This document shows positions 15,581 through 25,048 of a stretch of DNA of 64,000 nucleotides, piece after piece. Source of the DNA: DASSFZ01 sp035292585. GTDB taxonomy: Bacteria; Chloroflexota; Anaerolineae; Fen-1058. A program made the position numbers and the translations under genes. Under the pieces are notes generated by a model, which was given only the letters and a program-made list of their open reading frames with translations, did not search any database and was not told where the DNA came from. Numbering within the stretch: position 1 is the stretch's first letter; every line of letters starts with the position of its first letter. The stretch is taken from contig DATDPU010000039.1 of the NCBI GenBank assembly GCA_035292585.1, positions 1-64,000 on the forward strand. The letters run 5' to 3'.

Positions 15581-18500
15581 ATGTCTGACAGGAAGCACAT
15601 GTACATCCTGAGCCGTTGTGTCATCTTGTTCGCGTTGCTTGTTTCACTGACCAGCCTGCCGGCCAGCGCCGCGCCACGCCCGCAGGAGCCGATCGACCGG
15701 AGTTCGCAAGGCTCCGAACGGCCCGTCTTCGAAGGCGAACCGGTTGCCTTCTCAGCCGGCGCACGCGGTGGGCCGCTTTCAGCCTCTGGGGATCGTGTGA
15801 AAGTCGTGATCGAGTTGCAGGACGATCCGGCGACGCTGGTCTTCGCCGCGGTCCAGGCCGGGGGCCTGTCGCAGGCGCAGGTGACGGACGCGACGCGCCA
15901 GCAGCTGAATCGCATCGAGCAGGCGCAGCAGGCGCTCCTCGCCGCGCTCGCCCAGCTGGACGCGACGATTCTCTACCGCACCCAGCGCGTCTACAACGGC
16001 GTCGCCGTGCTGGTCGACGCGAGCCGGCTGGCCGACATCGCGCAGCTGCCCGGCGTCAAGGCGATTCACCCGCTCGTGCCCAAGCACATCGATCACACGT
16101 CGAGCGTCCCGCTGATCGGCGCGCCGCAGGTATGGGATCCCAGCGGCACAGGCGCGACCGGTCAGGGCATCTCGATCGGCGTCATCGATAGCGGCATCGA
16201 CTACCTGCACGCCGACTTTGGCGGAACGGGCGGCCTCACCGGCACGCTGTACCTGGAAAACGATACGACCGTCATCGGCGATGTGCCCGGTTTTCCCGGC
16301 GCCAAAGTGGTGGGCGGGCATGATTTCGTGGGCGACAGCTACAACGCCGACCCGGACGACCCGACCTATCAACCCATCCCGAACCCCGATCCCGATCCAA
16401 GCGACTGCCTCACCGGCGGCGACTCGGCGGGTCACGGCACGCACGTCTCTGGCACGGCGGCCGGGTACGGTGTGAACGCAGACGGCGGCACCTACACCGG
16501 CCCGTACAACCCTGGGCTAAACTTCGACGATTTCCGGATCGGGCCGGGCGTCGCACCCGAAGCGGAACTGTATGCGCTGCGCGTCTTCGGCTGCAACGGC
16601 GCGACCGACGTCGTCGACCTGGCGATCGAGTGGGCGGTTGATCCCAATAGCGATGGCGATTTCTCGGATCGTCTCGACGTGATCAACATGTCGCTCGGTT
16701 CGCCCCTGGGCACGGCGTATGACCCGACGGCCGTAGCGAGCGACAACGCCGTGCTCGCCGGCGTGATCGTGGTTGCCTCGGCGGGCAACAACGGCGACGT
16801 CTACTATTTCACCGGCAGCCCCGGCACGTCGAGCCGCACGATCAGCGTGGCCTCGTCGCTGGATGCCCGCGAGTACTTCAGCGGTCTGCGCGTCAACTCG
16901 CCGATTTCCATCACCGGCGTGTACAGCGCTACTTACGCCGAGTTCGGCCCCGACTTGAGCGTGACCGGGCCGATTACCGGCGCACTGGCTTTCCCCAGCG
17001 ACGGCGGCCAGAATCTGGGTTGCGCCACGTTCAACATCACCAACACGCATGTGATCAGCGGCAACATCGCGTTGATCGATCGCGGCACGTGTAGTTTCAA
17101 GACGAAGGTGCTGAACGCGCAGATCGCCGGCGCGATCGGCGTGGTGATCGCCAACAACACGCCGGCCGACCCCATCACGCTGGGCGACGATTCGACCATC
17201 ACCGAGACCATCACGATCCCGGCTCAAATGGTCTACCAGTGGGCAGGCGCGCTGTTCAAGACGACGCTGGCGACCGACCCGATCTCGCTGACGCTGACCG
17301 ACGAATACCGTTATGCGTTCGTGGAGAACGATAGCGCGCTGATCGATACGATCTCGTCGTTCTCGTCGCGCGGCCCACGGCGCGACGGCTCGGCGCTGAA
17401 GCCGGACCTCACCGCGCCGGGCGATACGATCCTATCGGCCGACGTGGGCAGCGGCGATCAGGCGCGCAACCTCAGCGGCACGTCGATGGCCGCGCCCCAC
17501 GTCGCCGGCGCGATGGCGCTGCTGCGCGAGGTGAATCCGGCGTGGACAGTCGAGGAACTGAAAGCGCTGGCGATGAACACCGCGCTCCACGATATCCGGG
17601 CGAGCGCCGTGATCACGTCGCCGCTCGTCGGGCCGGGTCGGGTCGGGGCTGGTCGTATCGACCTGGCTAATGCGGTCTCATCGCCGGTCGTCGCCTACAA
17701 CGCCGGCGGGCCGGGCCAGGTCAGCGTCTCTTTCGGCGCGCCGGAAGTCGTAACCTCGACCACGGCTACCCGACAGATTCAACTGGTGAACCGGGGCAGC
17801 TCGGCGGTCGACTACAGCGTGGCTTATAGCGGAGTGGTGGACGTGCCCGGCGTGGCGTATAGCCTGTCGGGGCCTTCGATCAATGTGCCCGCGTCCGGCG
17901 TCGCGAGCCTCGTCGTGACCATGACGGCGACTGCGGACGACATGACGCACACGCGCGACGCAGCGGTATCTGCGGCCGGGCAGCGCCACTGGCTCAGCGA
18001 AGAAGCGGGCTACGTCACGTTCGAGCCGGCGGGCGGCGGGCAGGCGCTGCGCCTGCCGGTGTATGCCGCGCCGCGCCCGGCGTCGCTCATGACCGGCGCG
18101 TTCTTGACCCAGACGATCACCGGCACGCTGGAGATCACGGAAACACAGGTGATCTCGCTCACCGGGCAGGACATCAACCCCGTCGGCAGCACGCTGTTCC
18201 CGCCGCCGCAGGAGACTTCGCTCGCGACCGCGTTGGAGTTGCAGTTGAGCAGCACCGACGAGGTGACCAGCACCGGAGTCGTCAACCACGCCGACTTGAA
18301 ATATGTCGGCGTGACCACCGATTTCGAAGCGGCGGGCGCCTTCGGCGAATCGATCATCTTCTTCGGAGTCGCGACACAACGCAACTGGTCGACGCCGCAC
18401 GAAGTCGAGTTCGATATCTACCTCGACACGAATCGGGATGGCACAGACGACTTCGTCCTGTTCAACTGGAACGTGGGCGCGGCGCTGGGCGGCTCGACCA

Positions 18501-18991
18501 ACGATGTGTTCGTCAGCGCGCTCCTCGATCTCGACACGGGCGACTTGGTGATCCAGGACTATCTGAACGGCGTGGCCGCCAACGTGCTCGACACGGTTCC
18601 ATTCAACACCAACGTGATGGTGCTGCCGGTTTACGCGCTCGATCTGGGCTTGAGCGAAGGAAGCGCGGCGTTCGATTACCACGTGCAGACCTTCAGCCGC
18701 GATGCCGAGGATGTCGTGGTGGATAGCACAGGCGCGCTCACTTACAACACCGCCGATCCGGGGCTAGACTTCACCGGCGGCATCAGCGGCGTGCCGCTCT
18801 GGCCCGACCTGGACGGTTCAACTATCCCGGTGGCGATCGATATGCCTGCGTTCACGGCGGCGGGATCGCAGGGCATTCTGTTGCTGCATCATCACAACCA
18901 GACTGGCCGGCATGAACAAGCGCTGAGTTTGAGTGGGGGTGGGAGTACGCCTGCCACGACTACGATCTATCTGCCGATCATCGCCAGGTAA
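15581..18991 (+). CDS. Secreted subtilisin-like serine protease (S8) with PA domain
   Basis: An 1136-residue exported protease. The signal peptide covers about residues 8-31 (VILFALLVSLTSLPASAA). An I9-type propeptide lies at about 73-170. The S8 catalytic triad is Asp203 (GVIDSGIDYLH), His285 (GHGTHVSG) and Ser near 635 (LSGTSMAAPHVAG). A protease-associated (PA) insert lies at about 450-560 between His and Ser, as in Vpr and lactocepin-like subtilases. Beta-rich C-terminal modules follow. The protein ends in TTTIYLPIIAR, a tail shared in form with the next gene product. AGGAGTGAG precedes the ATG. It probably degrades extracellular protein for nutrition. Confidence 0.92.
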   Translation: MSDRKHMYILSRCVILFALLVSLTSLPASAAPRPQEPIDRSSQGSERPVFEGEPVAFSAGARGGPLSASGDRVKVVIELQDDPATLVFAAVQAGGLSQAQVTDATRQQLNRIEQAQQALLAALAQLDATILYRTQRVYNGVAVLVDASRLADIAQLPGVKAIHPLVPKHIDHTSSVPLIGAPQVWDPSGTGATGQGISIGVIDSGIDYLHADFGGTGGLTGTLYLENDTTVIGDVPGFPGAKVVGGHDFVGDSYNADPDDPTYQPIPNPDPDPSDCLTGGDSAGHGTHVSGTAAGYGVNADGGTYTGPYNPGLNFDDFRIGPGVAPEAELYALRVFGCNGATDVVDLAIEWAVDPNSDGDFSDRLDVINMSLGSPLGTAYDPTAVASDNAVLAGVIVVASAGNNGDVYYFTGSPGTSSRTISVASSLDAREYFSGLRVNSPISITGVYSATYAEFGPDLSVTGPITGALAFPSDGGQNLGCATFNITNTHVISGNIALIDRGTCSFKTKVLNAQIAGAIGVVIANNTPADPITLGDDSTITETITIPAQMVYQWAGALFKTTLATDPISLTLTDEYRYAFVENDSALIDTISSFSSRGPRRDGSALKPDLTAPGDTILSADVGSGDQARNLSGTSMAAPHVAGAMALLREVNPAWTVEELKALAMNTALHDIRASAVITSPLVGPGRVGAGRIDLANAVSSPVVAYNAGGPGQVSVSFGAPEVVTSTTATRQIQLVNRGSSAVDYSVAYSGVVDVPGVAYSLSGPSINVPASGVASLVVTMTATADDMTHTRDAAVSAAGQRHWLSEEAGYVTFEPAGGGQALRLPVYAAPRPASLMTGAFLTQTITGTLEITETQVISLTGQDINPVGSTLFPPPQETSLATALELQLSSTDEVTSTGVVNHADLKYVGVTTDFEAAGAFGESIIFFGVATQRNWSTPHEVEFDIYLDTNRDGTDDFVLFNWNVGAALGGSTNDVFVSALLDLDTGDLVIQDYLNGVAANVLDTVPFNTNVMVLPVYALDLGLSEGSAAFDYHVQTFSRDAEDVVVDSTGALTYNTADPGLDFTGGISGVPLWPDLDGSTIPVAIDMPAFTAAGSQGILLLHHHNQTGRHEQALSLSGGGSTPATTTIYLPIIAR

Positions 18992-19065
18992 CTCTCCTTA
19001 TCAGGTTAAGGTGGTCAACGAGGAGTGGGATTCACCGGAGAGGCGCGGAGGGCGCGGAGTTCCTT

Positions 19066-19184
19066 AACTCCACCTTACGCAGTTTGCTCCCCGACCGCGT
19101 CCGCGCGGTCGGGTGAACGGCTGGAAACGCCCGCGAGGACGCGGGCTTCGAGCGAAGTTGATCGGCGGCTGCGTAAGGTGAGTT
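19066..19184. repeat. Nested-hairpin intergenic element
   Basis: Outer arms AACTCCACCTTACGCAG (19066-19082) and CTGCGTAAGGTGAGTT (19169-19184) are inverted. They enclose two GC-rich hairpins, CCGACCGCG/CGCGGTCGG and GCCCGCG/CGCGGGC. The same architecture and related hairpin sequences occur at 30005-30155. It lies between the two exported-protein genes; the rest of the 299-bp spacer 18992-19290 shows nothing else. Confidence 0.65.
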
Positions 19185-19290
19185 CCTTAAATTGAATTCT
19201 CTGCGCTCTCAGCGTCTCGGCGGTGCAAATTGAACTTTCTAAACCTTGTCATGGCCGGAGAGGGGAGAGATCGGGTGAATACATTCGCGT

Positions 19291-21150
19291 ATGAATAGGC
19301 AAGTCGGGCGAGTTGGGCTGGCCGCAGTTCTGGCCTTGAGTGCGATCATCGTGCTCATGTCCGCGCTGGGTGAAACGCGCCGCGCCGCCGGCAGCCCGGC
19401 CTACGTGTCGTACGGCAGCGGCGACTTCTTCTTTCCGCCGTATCCCGCCGATAGCGATCGGCTGGGGGTGGGCGGCTCGATCGCGCTCTACAGTGCGACG
19501 CTCCGGGCTGGCTGGTACACCGACTGGAGCGCGAATCCTGATCCGCCGCATCCGGGCGGGATGGAATATGCGCGTCTGATCGCCTTCAGCGTCAACACGA
19601 ACGGGTGTGGGGTCGATAAAATCCCCGCGACGGAGCGAGGGCAGGTCACAGCCTCGTTGACCGGGACGGCGCTGATCGATAACCTGCGCGCCAACCCTGG
19701 CGCGCTGTGGTTGATCGGCAACGAGCCTGACTCGATCTACAACTGCGCCCCGATCATGCCCGAGCTGTACGCCGAGCTGTACCACGAGTTCTACACCTTC
19801 ATCCAGACCCATGATCCCACGGCGCGCGTCGCCATTGCCGGGATTGTGCAGCCGTCGCCGCTCCGATTGGAATACCTCGACAAAGTGCTGAACCGCTATG
19901 TAGCGCTGTACGGCGAGTCGTTGCCGACGGCGCTGTGGAATATTCATCTTTACGCGCTGCCGGAGCACGCCGGGCGAGCGGGCGCGGGCGTGCCGCCGGG
20001 CGCGAGCAGCGACACCGGTTGGACGACCACGTGGGCGCAGACCGTCGACGTCGATCTCATCGTGCAGAACTTGCGCGCGATGCGGCAGTGGCTGGCCGAA
20101 CACGGCGAGCGCGACAAGCCGCTCATCATCACCGAGTTCGGCCAGCTGATCCCCGACGATGGCAGCTACACGCTCGACGGCCTGACCTTCACGCCGGAAG
20201 TCTCGCGTGACTACCTGCGTGGCAGCATCACGGCTTTTCTAAACGCGGCCGATCCTGAGGTGGGTTATCCGGCCGATGGGAATCGGCTGGTGCAGTTGTG
20301 GGCCTGGTATTCGCTGTACGATCCGCAGTATGGCGGCGACTTGCTAAACCCGGCTGGCTCGTTCACGCCGGCCGGGGTTGCGTTTGCCGAACTTGCGGCC
20401 GCGCACTTCATACCCGCCGCCGATTTGTACCCTGTGCCCTTGATCACGCCTTCGATCCCGGCCGGGCATGCCGGACTGATCAGCGTTGCCTTGACGGTTC
20501 AGGTGGACAATCGCGGCAACGCGCCGATCGCTGCCGTGCCGGTTCAGTTCGCGCAGTACGATTTCGCGACAGGGGCGTTGCTTGCCAGTCGCGCACTGAC
20601 GCTGGCCCAGGTACTCGACCGTTATGCGGGCGCCCAGCCGCAGCTCGGCCAGGCGTGGGTGCTCGAACCCGGCGCGCTGTATACGGTCGCGTTTGAAATC
20701 GATCCTGGACAGACGATCAGCCAGGCGCGCCGCACCGCTCAAGCGTTGTCTTATCCAATCGGGTGGGCGGCGGACCTGGCGCTGGTCTCGCTGTCGAGCG
20801 ATCTCCCGCCGACATTCGTATGGTCTGATCCGACCACGGCGACGCTCACCGCGACGATTCGGAATGTTGGGAACTTCACCGCCGCGACGGGCCTGGTGCA
20901 GTTCGAATTGATCGCTGCCGAAGGCGCGCTACTCCTGACTTCGAGTGTGTCGCTGCCGCCGCTCGCGCCCGATGCCGCCGCCGCTATCGCGCAAGCCATC
21001 GCGCTGCCTGCGCCGGGCGATTACCGTCTCCGGGCTGAGGCCCGGTATCCGGGCGTTGAATGGACCGATCAGAACAACGCTGCCGCGCTCGGTATCCTGG
21101 CGGCCCGAATGCAACTGCACCTGCCGCTCGCGCTCCGAAATTCTCCTTAA
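19291..21150 (+). CDS. Secreted glycoside-hydrolase-like (clan A-type) protein
   Basis: A 619-residue exported protein. The N-terminal hydrophobic signal covers residues 7-26. The first about 350 residues look like a TIM-barrel glycoside hydrolase: WLIGNEPDSIY has the Asn-Glu pair typical of a clan A acid/base, and KPLIITEFGQL has a candidate nucleophile Glu. Two CARDB-like beta modules follow (VDNRGNAPIAAVPVQF and IRNVGNFTAATGLVQFEL). The C-terminus is MQLHLPLALRNSP, similar to the end of the upstream subtilase. Its substrate is unknown. The fold call is from motifs only. Confidence 0.65.
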   Translation: MNRQVGRVGLAAVLALSAIIVLMSALGETRRAAGSPAYVSYGSGDFFFPPYPADSDRLGVGGSIALYSATLRAGWYTDWSANPDPPHPGGMEYARLIAFSVNTNGCGVDKIPATERGQVTASLTGTALIDNLRANPGALWLIGNEPDSIYNCAPIMPELYAELYHEFYTFIQTHDPTARVAIAGIVQPSPLRLEYLDKVLNRYVALYGESLPTALWNIHLYALPEHAGRAGAGVPPGASSDTGWTTTWAQTVDVDLIVQNLRAMRQWLAEHGERDKPLIITEFGQLIPDDGSYTLDGLTFTPEVSRDYLRGSITAFLNAADPEVGYPADGNRLVQLWAWYSLYDPQYGGDLLNPAGSFTPAGVAFAELAAAHFIPAADLYPVPLITPSIPAGHAGLISVALTVQVDNRGNAPIAAVPVQFAQYDFATGALLASRALTLAQVLDRYAGAQPQLGQAWVLEPGALYTVAFEIDPGQTISQARRTAQALSYPIGWAADLALVSLSSDLPPTFVWSDPTTATLTATIRNVGNFTAATGLVQFELIAAEGALLLTSSVSLPPLAPDAAAAIAQAIALPAPGDYRLRAEARYPGVEWTDQNNAAALGILAARMQLHLPLALRNSP

Positions 21151-21220
21151 ATACTGGCTGGCGTCGTTCGACGATTGGCGTGGCTTGCTTCCAGCGTCTG
21201 GCTCAACTTTCTCCGCCTGA

Positions 21221-21228
21221 TGTATAAT
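21221..21228 (+). promoter_or_regulatory. -10 element of tpiA
   Basis: TGTATAAT, with a perfect -10 at 21223-21228 and no clear -35 at 16-18 bp. It lies about 42 bp upstream of the preferred tpiA start. Confidence 0.4.
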
Positions 21229-21269
21229 CCCCGGCGATGGCTGCGATCATCCTACCTGGAGGTTTGTCG

Positions 21270-22037
21270 ATGCGCGTGCCGATTCTGGCCGGTAACTGGA
21301 AGATGAACAAAACGGTGGACGAGGCGCTCGATCTCGTTCGCGAGCTGCGGCGGCTGGTGTTGGAGATCGAGGATGTGGAGATCGTCGTGTGCCCGGCGTT
21401 TGTCGCGCTGACGGCGGTGGCCGATGCGCTGCGCGGGACGAAGATCAAAGTCGGGGCGCAAAACATGCACTGGGAGGCGAAAGGCGCATTCACGGGTGAA
21501 GTGTCGCCGCTGATGCTGAAAGGCGTGTGCGATTACGTGATCATCGGACACAGCGAGCGGCGGCAGTACTTTGGCGAAGCCGACGAGTCGGTCAATCGCA
21601 AAGTCAAAGCGGCGCTGGCGCACAATCTCATCCCGATCATGGCCGTCGGCGAGAATTTGCAGCAGAACGAGGCCGGCCAGACGGCCGAGGTGGTGAGCAC
21701 ACAGGTGCGCCGGGGGTTGGCCGGGATCGCCGCCGAGCAGGCGCGCGGCCTCGTGATCGCTTATGAGCCGGTGTGGGCCATCGGCACGGGCAAGGCGGCG
21801 ACCGGGGCCGGGGCGAACAGCGTCGTCGCCCTCTCGATTCGCGGACCACTGGCCGAGATGTACGGCGAAGAAGTGGCGCAGGTCATCCGGGTGCAGTACG
21901 GCGGCAGCGTCACTCCGGCCAATATCGCCGAGTTCATGTCGATGCCTGACCTGGACGGCGGGCTGGTGGGCGGCGCCTCGCTGAAGGCGAATGACTTTGC
22001 GGAGATCGTGAAGGGGACGGCGAAGGCGAAGAAGTGA
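21270..22037 (+). CDS. tpiA: Triosephosphate isomerase
   Basis: A 255-residue TIM-barrel enzyme interconverting dihydroxyacetone phosphate and glyceraldehyde 3-phosphate. It has GNWKMNK (Asn9, Lys11), IIGHSERRQYFGE (catalytic His), IAYEPVWAIGTGKAA (catalytic Glu and loop 6) and VQYGGSVTPAN (phosphate site). I chose ATG 21270 because GGAGG lies at 21258-21262; an in-frame ATG at 21237 would add 11 residues unlike the family. Confidence 0.95.
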   Translation: MRVPILAGNWKMNKTVDEALDLVRELRRLVLEIEDVEIVVCPAFVALTAVADALRGTKIKVGAQNMHWEAKGAFTGEVSPLMLKGVCDYVIIGHSERRQYFGEADESVNRKVKAALAHNLIPIMAVGENLQQNEAGQTAEVVSTQVRRGLAGIAAEQARGLVIAYEPVWAIGTGKAATGAGANSVVALSIRGPLAEMYGEEVAQVIRVQYGGSVTPANIAEFMSMPDLDGGLVGGASLKANDFAEIVKGTAKAKK

Positions 22038-22110
22038 AAAGGTAGACAGGTAGATAGGTAGCAGGTAGACAAGTAATCTGTGTAACCATCTACCAATCTA
22101 CCTGTTTCCC
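22038..22110. repeat. Short tandem repeat with inverted partner after tpiA
   Basis: GGTAGACAGGTAGATAGGTAG units are followed by the complementary ACCATCTACCAATCTACC. Together they can fold into a hairpin between tpiA and the next gene. Confidence 0.6.
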
Positions 22111-22136
22111 TGCTACTGGTTTACCCGCTCTTAAAT

Positions 22137-22922
22137 ATGGACTCGCTGCTGTGGTTCATCCTCTCGCTCGTGCTGCTGGTGAACGTGGTGCGCTGGATTC
22201 ACCGGCACATGCACGGAATCGCCTACTTGTTGACCGGCAACCCCGAAGTGGCGCTGGTGCTATATGCGCTGCCGCTGTTTCCCGGCGTCATGCTGCACGA
22301 GTTGAGCCACACGCTCATGGCGTTCCTCTTGCGTGTGCGCACGGCCGGGTTCAGCGTGCTGCCGCGCCGTGATGCCGACGGCCACGTGGCGCTCGGCTCG
22401 GTAATGGTTGAGCAAGTGGATGTGGTACGCGCCAGCTTGATCGGCGCCGCGCCGCTGCTGTTCGGCTGCGGGGCGGTGCTGTTAATCGGGCAACACGTCT
22501 TCAATCTGAACGATCTCAGCAGCGTGCTGGTTACCGGTGAAGGCCCGGCGATCGCCAATGCGCTGGGACGGCTGTTTCAAGCGCCCGATGCCTGGCTGTG
22601 GCTATACCTGATCTTCGCCCTCAGCAACGCCATGCTGCCCAGCGCCAGTGACCGCGAGACCTGGCCGCCGGTGATTCTGTTTATCGTGGGCGTGTTCGTG
22701 TTGGCGCTGGTCGCCGACCAGGGCGCGCTGGTGCAGGCGCTGACCGGCCCGGTGAACGGCGCTATCGCCTGGCTCACGGCCGCTTTTGCGATTACGTTGG
22801 CGGTCGATCTGCCGGTGATGTTCCTGATCTACCTGGCTGAACGCGGGGCCGAATCGATTCGCGGGCAGCGCGTGTACTATTCCGCGCCGAGCGAAGAACC
22901 GCCGAAACGCAGGAAAAAGTAA
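22137..22922 (+). CDS. Membrane protein with HExxH motif (putative M50-like metalloprotease)
   Basis: A 261-residue membrane protein with about five hydrophobic segments. MLHELSHTLMAFLL (near residue 60) is an HExxH zinc-protease motif inside a membrane segment, as in site-2 proteases. A second metal-ligand motif of the M50 type (NPDG-like) is not obvious, so activity is uncertain. A short polar tail ends in KRRKK. I do not recognise a named family. Confidence 0.55.
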   Translation: MDSLLWFILSLVLLVNVVRWIHRHMHGIAYLLTGNPEVALVLYALPLFPGVMLHELSHTLMAFLLRVRTAGFSVLPRRDADGHVALGSVMVEQVDVVRASLIGAAPLLFGCGAVLLIGQHVFNLNDLSSVLVTGEGPAIANALGRLFQAPDAWLWLYLIFALSNAMLPSASDRETWPPVILFIVGVFVLALVADQGALVQALTGPVNGAIAWLTAAFAITLAVDLPVMFLIYLAERGAESIRGQRVYYSAPSEEPPKRRKK

Positions 22923-22990
22923 GCAGTGAGCGGTGAGCAGTGAACACTGTTCACTGCCTATTGTCCACTGTTTACTCTCCATTGTTCACT
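22923..22990. repeat. Inverted heptamer-type repeats between convergent genes
   Basis: GTGAGCAGTGAACACTGTTCACTGC and neighbouring CCACTGTTTACTC, CCATTGTTCACTG units form an imperfect inverted repeat around 22940-22955. It lies where the HExxH gene and the wecA-like gene converge, and uses the same heptamer as 2593-2634. Confidence 0.6.
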
Positions 22991-24027
22991 GCTTTTCTCG
23001 ACAGCAGCGCCAGCAGCGCCAGAATCACACTCCCCAACAACCCCATCGTGATCAGCTTGATCAGCCGCCCCTCGATCACCAGCGAGAGCGTCCCGAAGAG
23101 CGCGCACACGGCGTAATACAGGCTCACGATCGTCCGCTGCGATAGCCCCAGATCGAGCAGGCGGAAGTGCAGATGATCGCGTCCGCCGCGTGTGGGCGAT
23201 TGTCCCCGGCGCAGGCGGCTGATGATCAGCCAGGCCACGTCGAGGATCGGCACGGCCAGGATCAACAACACTGTGGCGACCTTTGCGCCCCCGATGATGC
23301 CCAGGCTTGCCAACACATAACCCAGGAACAGCGCGCCCGATCCCAGGAACACGCGCGCCGGGTAAGTGTTGAACGGCAGAAAACCGAGCGTCGCGCCGAG
23401 CAGCGCCAGCGGCAACAGCGCGATACTCAGCTGCGGTTGCGGCTGATCGGGTGTGACGCGAATCATCGCGACGAACACGATCGCGCTGAAAATCGCTGCG
23501 ACGCCGATCGCCAGCCCATCCAATCCGTCGAGCCAGTTGACCGTGTTCATCATACCCATCATCCAGAAGAGGGTGAGGGGGATATATTGCCACGGCTGAA
23601 GGATCACGGGTTGGTTCGCCGGCTGGTTGGATAAGGGGCTGTTGAAGCGCTCGATGATGATGAGCGCGGCGATGGCGATGAGCGCGGCGGCGAGCTGCGC
23701 GACAAACTGCCAGCCAGGCTTCAGGTCGAAGCGATCGTCGATCAAGCCGTACACGCATACGAACGCTCCGCCGATCAACAAGCCGGCTACCCGGATCGGC
23801 TCCTGCGGATCGAGGCTGGGCACACCCAGCGCGCGCGAGGCGAGCGCCGCCACGCTGAAGGCGACGAACAGCGGCAAGGCGCCGAGCCGCGATACGATTC
23901 CCCCGTGTTGGCGACGGCCGCCTGGTCGATCGACCATTCCCAGCCGCAGCCCCAGCGGACGGGCGAGGGGCGTGAGCACCAGGGCCAGGACGAAGGCGAT
24001 GAGGAAGGTGAGGAGGAAGGGTGTCAT
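22972..24027 (-). CDS. MraY/WecA-family undecaprenyl-phosphate sugar-phosphate transferase
   Basis: A 351-residue polytopic enzyme that transfers a sugar 1-phosphate from UDP-sugar to undecaprenyl phosphate at the inner membrane face. The signatures are YGLIDDRFDLKPGWQF, MNTVNWLDGLDGLAIGVA (N-x3-N-x2-DGLDGLA) and GGRDHLHFRLLDLGLSQ (HLHF loop). The overall pattern fits WecA/TagO rather than MraY. It probably starts synthesis of a surface polysaccharide or teichoic-acid-like polymer. Confidence 0.85.
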   Translation of the reverse strand: MTPFLLTFLIAFVLALVLTPLARPLGLRLGMVDRPGGRRQHGGIVSRLGALPLFVAFSVAALASRALGVPSLDPQEPIRVAGLLIGGAFVCVYGLIDDRFDLKPGWQFVAQLAAALIAIAALIIIERFNSPLSNQPANQPVILQPWQYIPLTLFWMMGMMNTVNWLDGLDGLAIGVAAIFSAIVFVAMIRVTPDQPQPQLSIALLPLALLGATLGFLPFNTYPARVFLGSGALFLGYVLASLGIIGGAKVATVLLILAVPILDVAWLIISRLRRGQSPTRGGRDHLHFRLLDLGLSQRTIVSLYYAVCALFGTLSLVIEGRLIKLITMGLLGSVILALLALLSRKAVNNGE

Positions 24028-24051
24028 CGAATTGGACGATGAAGGATGAAT

Positions 24052-24107
24052 GCGGAATTGAGAATGAAGAATTGAGAATGCGGAATTGAGAATGAAGAAT
24101 TGAGAAT
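24052..24107. repeat. 14-bp tandem repeat x4 between upp and the wecA-like gene
   Basis: Alternating units GCGGAATTGAGAAT and GAAGAATTGAGAAT occur twice each without gaps, built from 7-bp halves. Inverted relatives follow (CATTCAGCGTTCCGCGTTCAG). A similar GAGAATGAGGAATG tract lies at 53005-53035. Confidence 0.85.
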
Positions 24108-24148
24108 GCAGAATTCAACATTCAGCGTTCCGCGTTCAGCCTTCCGCA

Positions 24149-24775
24149 TTAACCTGTGCCAAACTGCCGATCGCCCGCGTCACCTAAACCGGGAACGATG
24201 AAGCCGATATCGTTGAGCCGCTCATCGAGCGCGCCGACGTGGATTGGCACGTCGGGGTGTTGTGCAGAAAAGTGCTGGATGCCCTCGGGGGCGGCGATGA
24301 TGCCGACGTACTTGATGCGCTTGGCCCCCCAATCCTTCAGGATTGCGGCCGTGGCGGCCGCCGAGCCGCCGGTCGCCAGCATCGGATCGAGGATCAGGCA
24401 CACGTCGACGGTCGGGCTGATCGGCAGCTTGCGGTAATACTCGATCGGTTTCAGCGTGCGCTCGTCGCGGAAGAGTCCGATGTGCCAGACCTCGGCGGCG
24501 GGCATCATCTCCCACACGCCTTCTACCATGCCGAGGCCGGCGCGCAACACCGGCACCAGCCCGATCTTCTCTTGCAGTTCATGACCGACCGCCTGACCCA
24601 TCGGCGTGGTGACGCTGCTCTCGGCCAGGGCGAGATCGGCGGTCGCCTCGTAGGTGAGCAAGATCGCGATCTCCCGGATCAATTCGCGGAACTTCTTCGG
24701 CTCGGTGCGCATATCGCGCAACAGCGCCAGCTTATGGCGCACCAGCGGATGTGTGCTGACGTGGAGTTGGGGCAT
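24149..24775 (-). CDS. upp: Uracil phosphoribosyltransferase
   Basis: A 208-residue pyrimidine-salvage enzyme making UMP from uracil and PRPP. The PRPP-binding motif is LILDPMLATGGSAAA. The uracil-binding C-terminus is GFIVPGLGDAGDRQFGTG. KIGLVPVLRAGLGMVEG is also characteristic. GGAGGG precedes the ATG. The promoter is visible at 24806-24834. Confidence 0.95.
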   Translation of the reverse strand: MPQLHVSTHPLVRHKLALLRDMRTEPKKFRELIREIAILLTYEATADLALAESSVTTPMGQAVGHELQEKIGLVPVLRAGLGMVEGVWEMMPAAEVWHIGLFRDERTLKPIEYYRKLPISPTVDVCLILDPMLATGGSAAATAAILKDWGAKRIKYVGIIAAPEGIQHFSAQHPDVPIHVGALDERLNDIGFIVPGLGDAGDRQFGTG

Positions 24776-24805
24776 ACGGAATCCCTCCAGGGTGGGTTGG
24801 CAGGC

Positions 24806-24834
24806 ATTGTAATGTTGACGGGTAGGGTTGTCAA
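24806..24834 (-). promoter_or_regulatory. Promoter of upp (minus strand)
   Basis: On the minus strand: TTGACA (24834-24829), 17-bp spacer, TACAAT (24811-24806). Near-consensus. Confidence 0.7.
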
Positions 24835-25009
24835 AACATGTTTAGCGCCAGTTTGAAACGACTGCGCGGCCGCGCAGCGTTAGAAGCAGCGCAAAGCGAA
24901 CGAAGACCTGCGAGGTCTCTCTATCGAAATGGATTTGTAATAAGCCTGCAAGCCTGCTGGATCGATGGGCGTGATAGGATACCAACGGCGGGAACGGACA
25001 GACAGGGTG

Positions 25010-25037
25010 TTGCTTGTCGCACTGCATAGGGTATAAT
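25010..25037 (+). promoter_or_regulatory. Promoter of ruvB
   Basis: TTGCTT (25010-25015), 16-bp spacer, TATAAT (25032-25037). The start codon lies 11 bp after the -10, implying a leader of only a few nucleotides. Confidence 0.6.
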
Positions 25038-25048
25038 CATTCTCGGAA

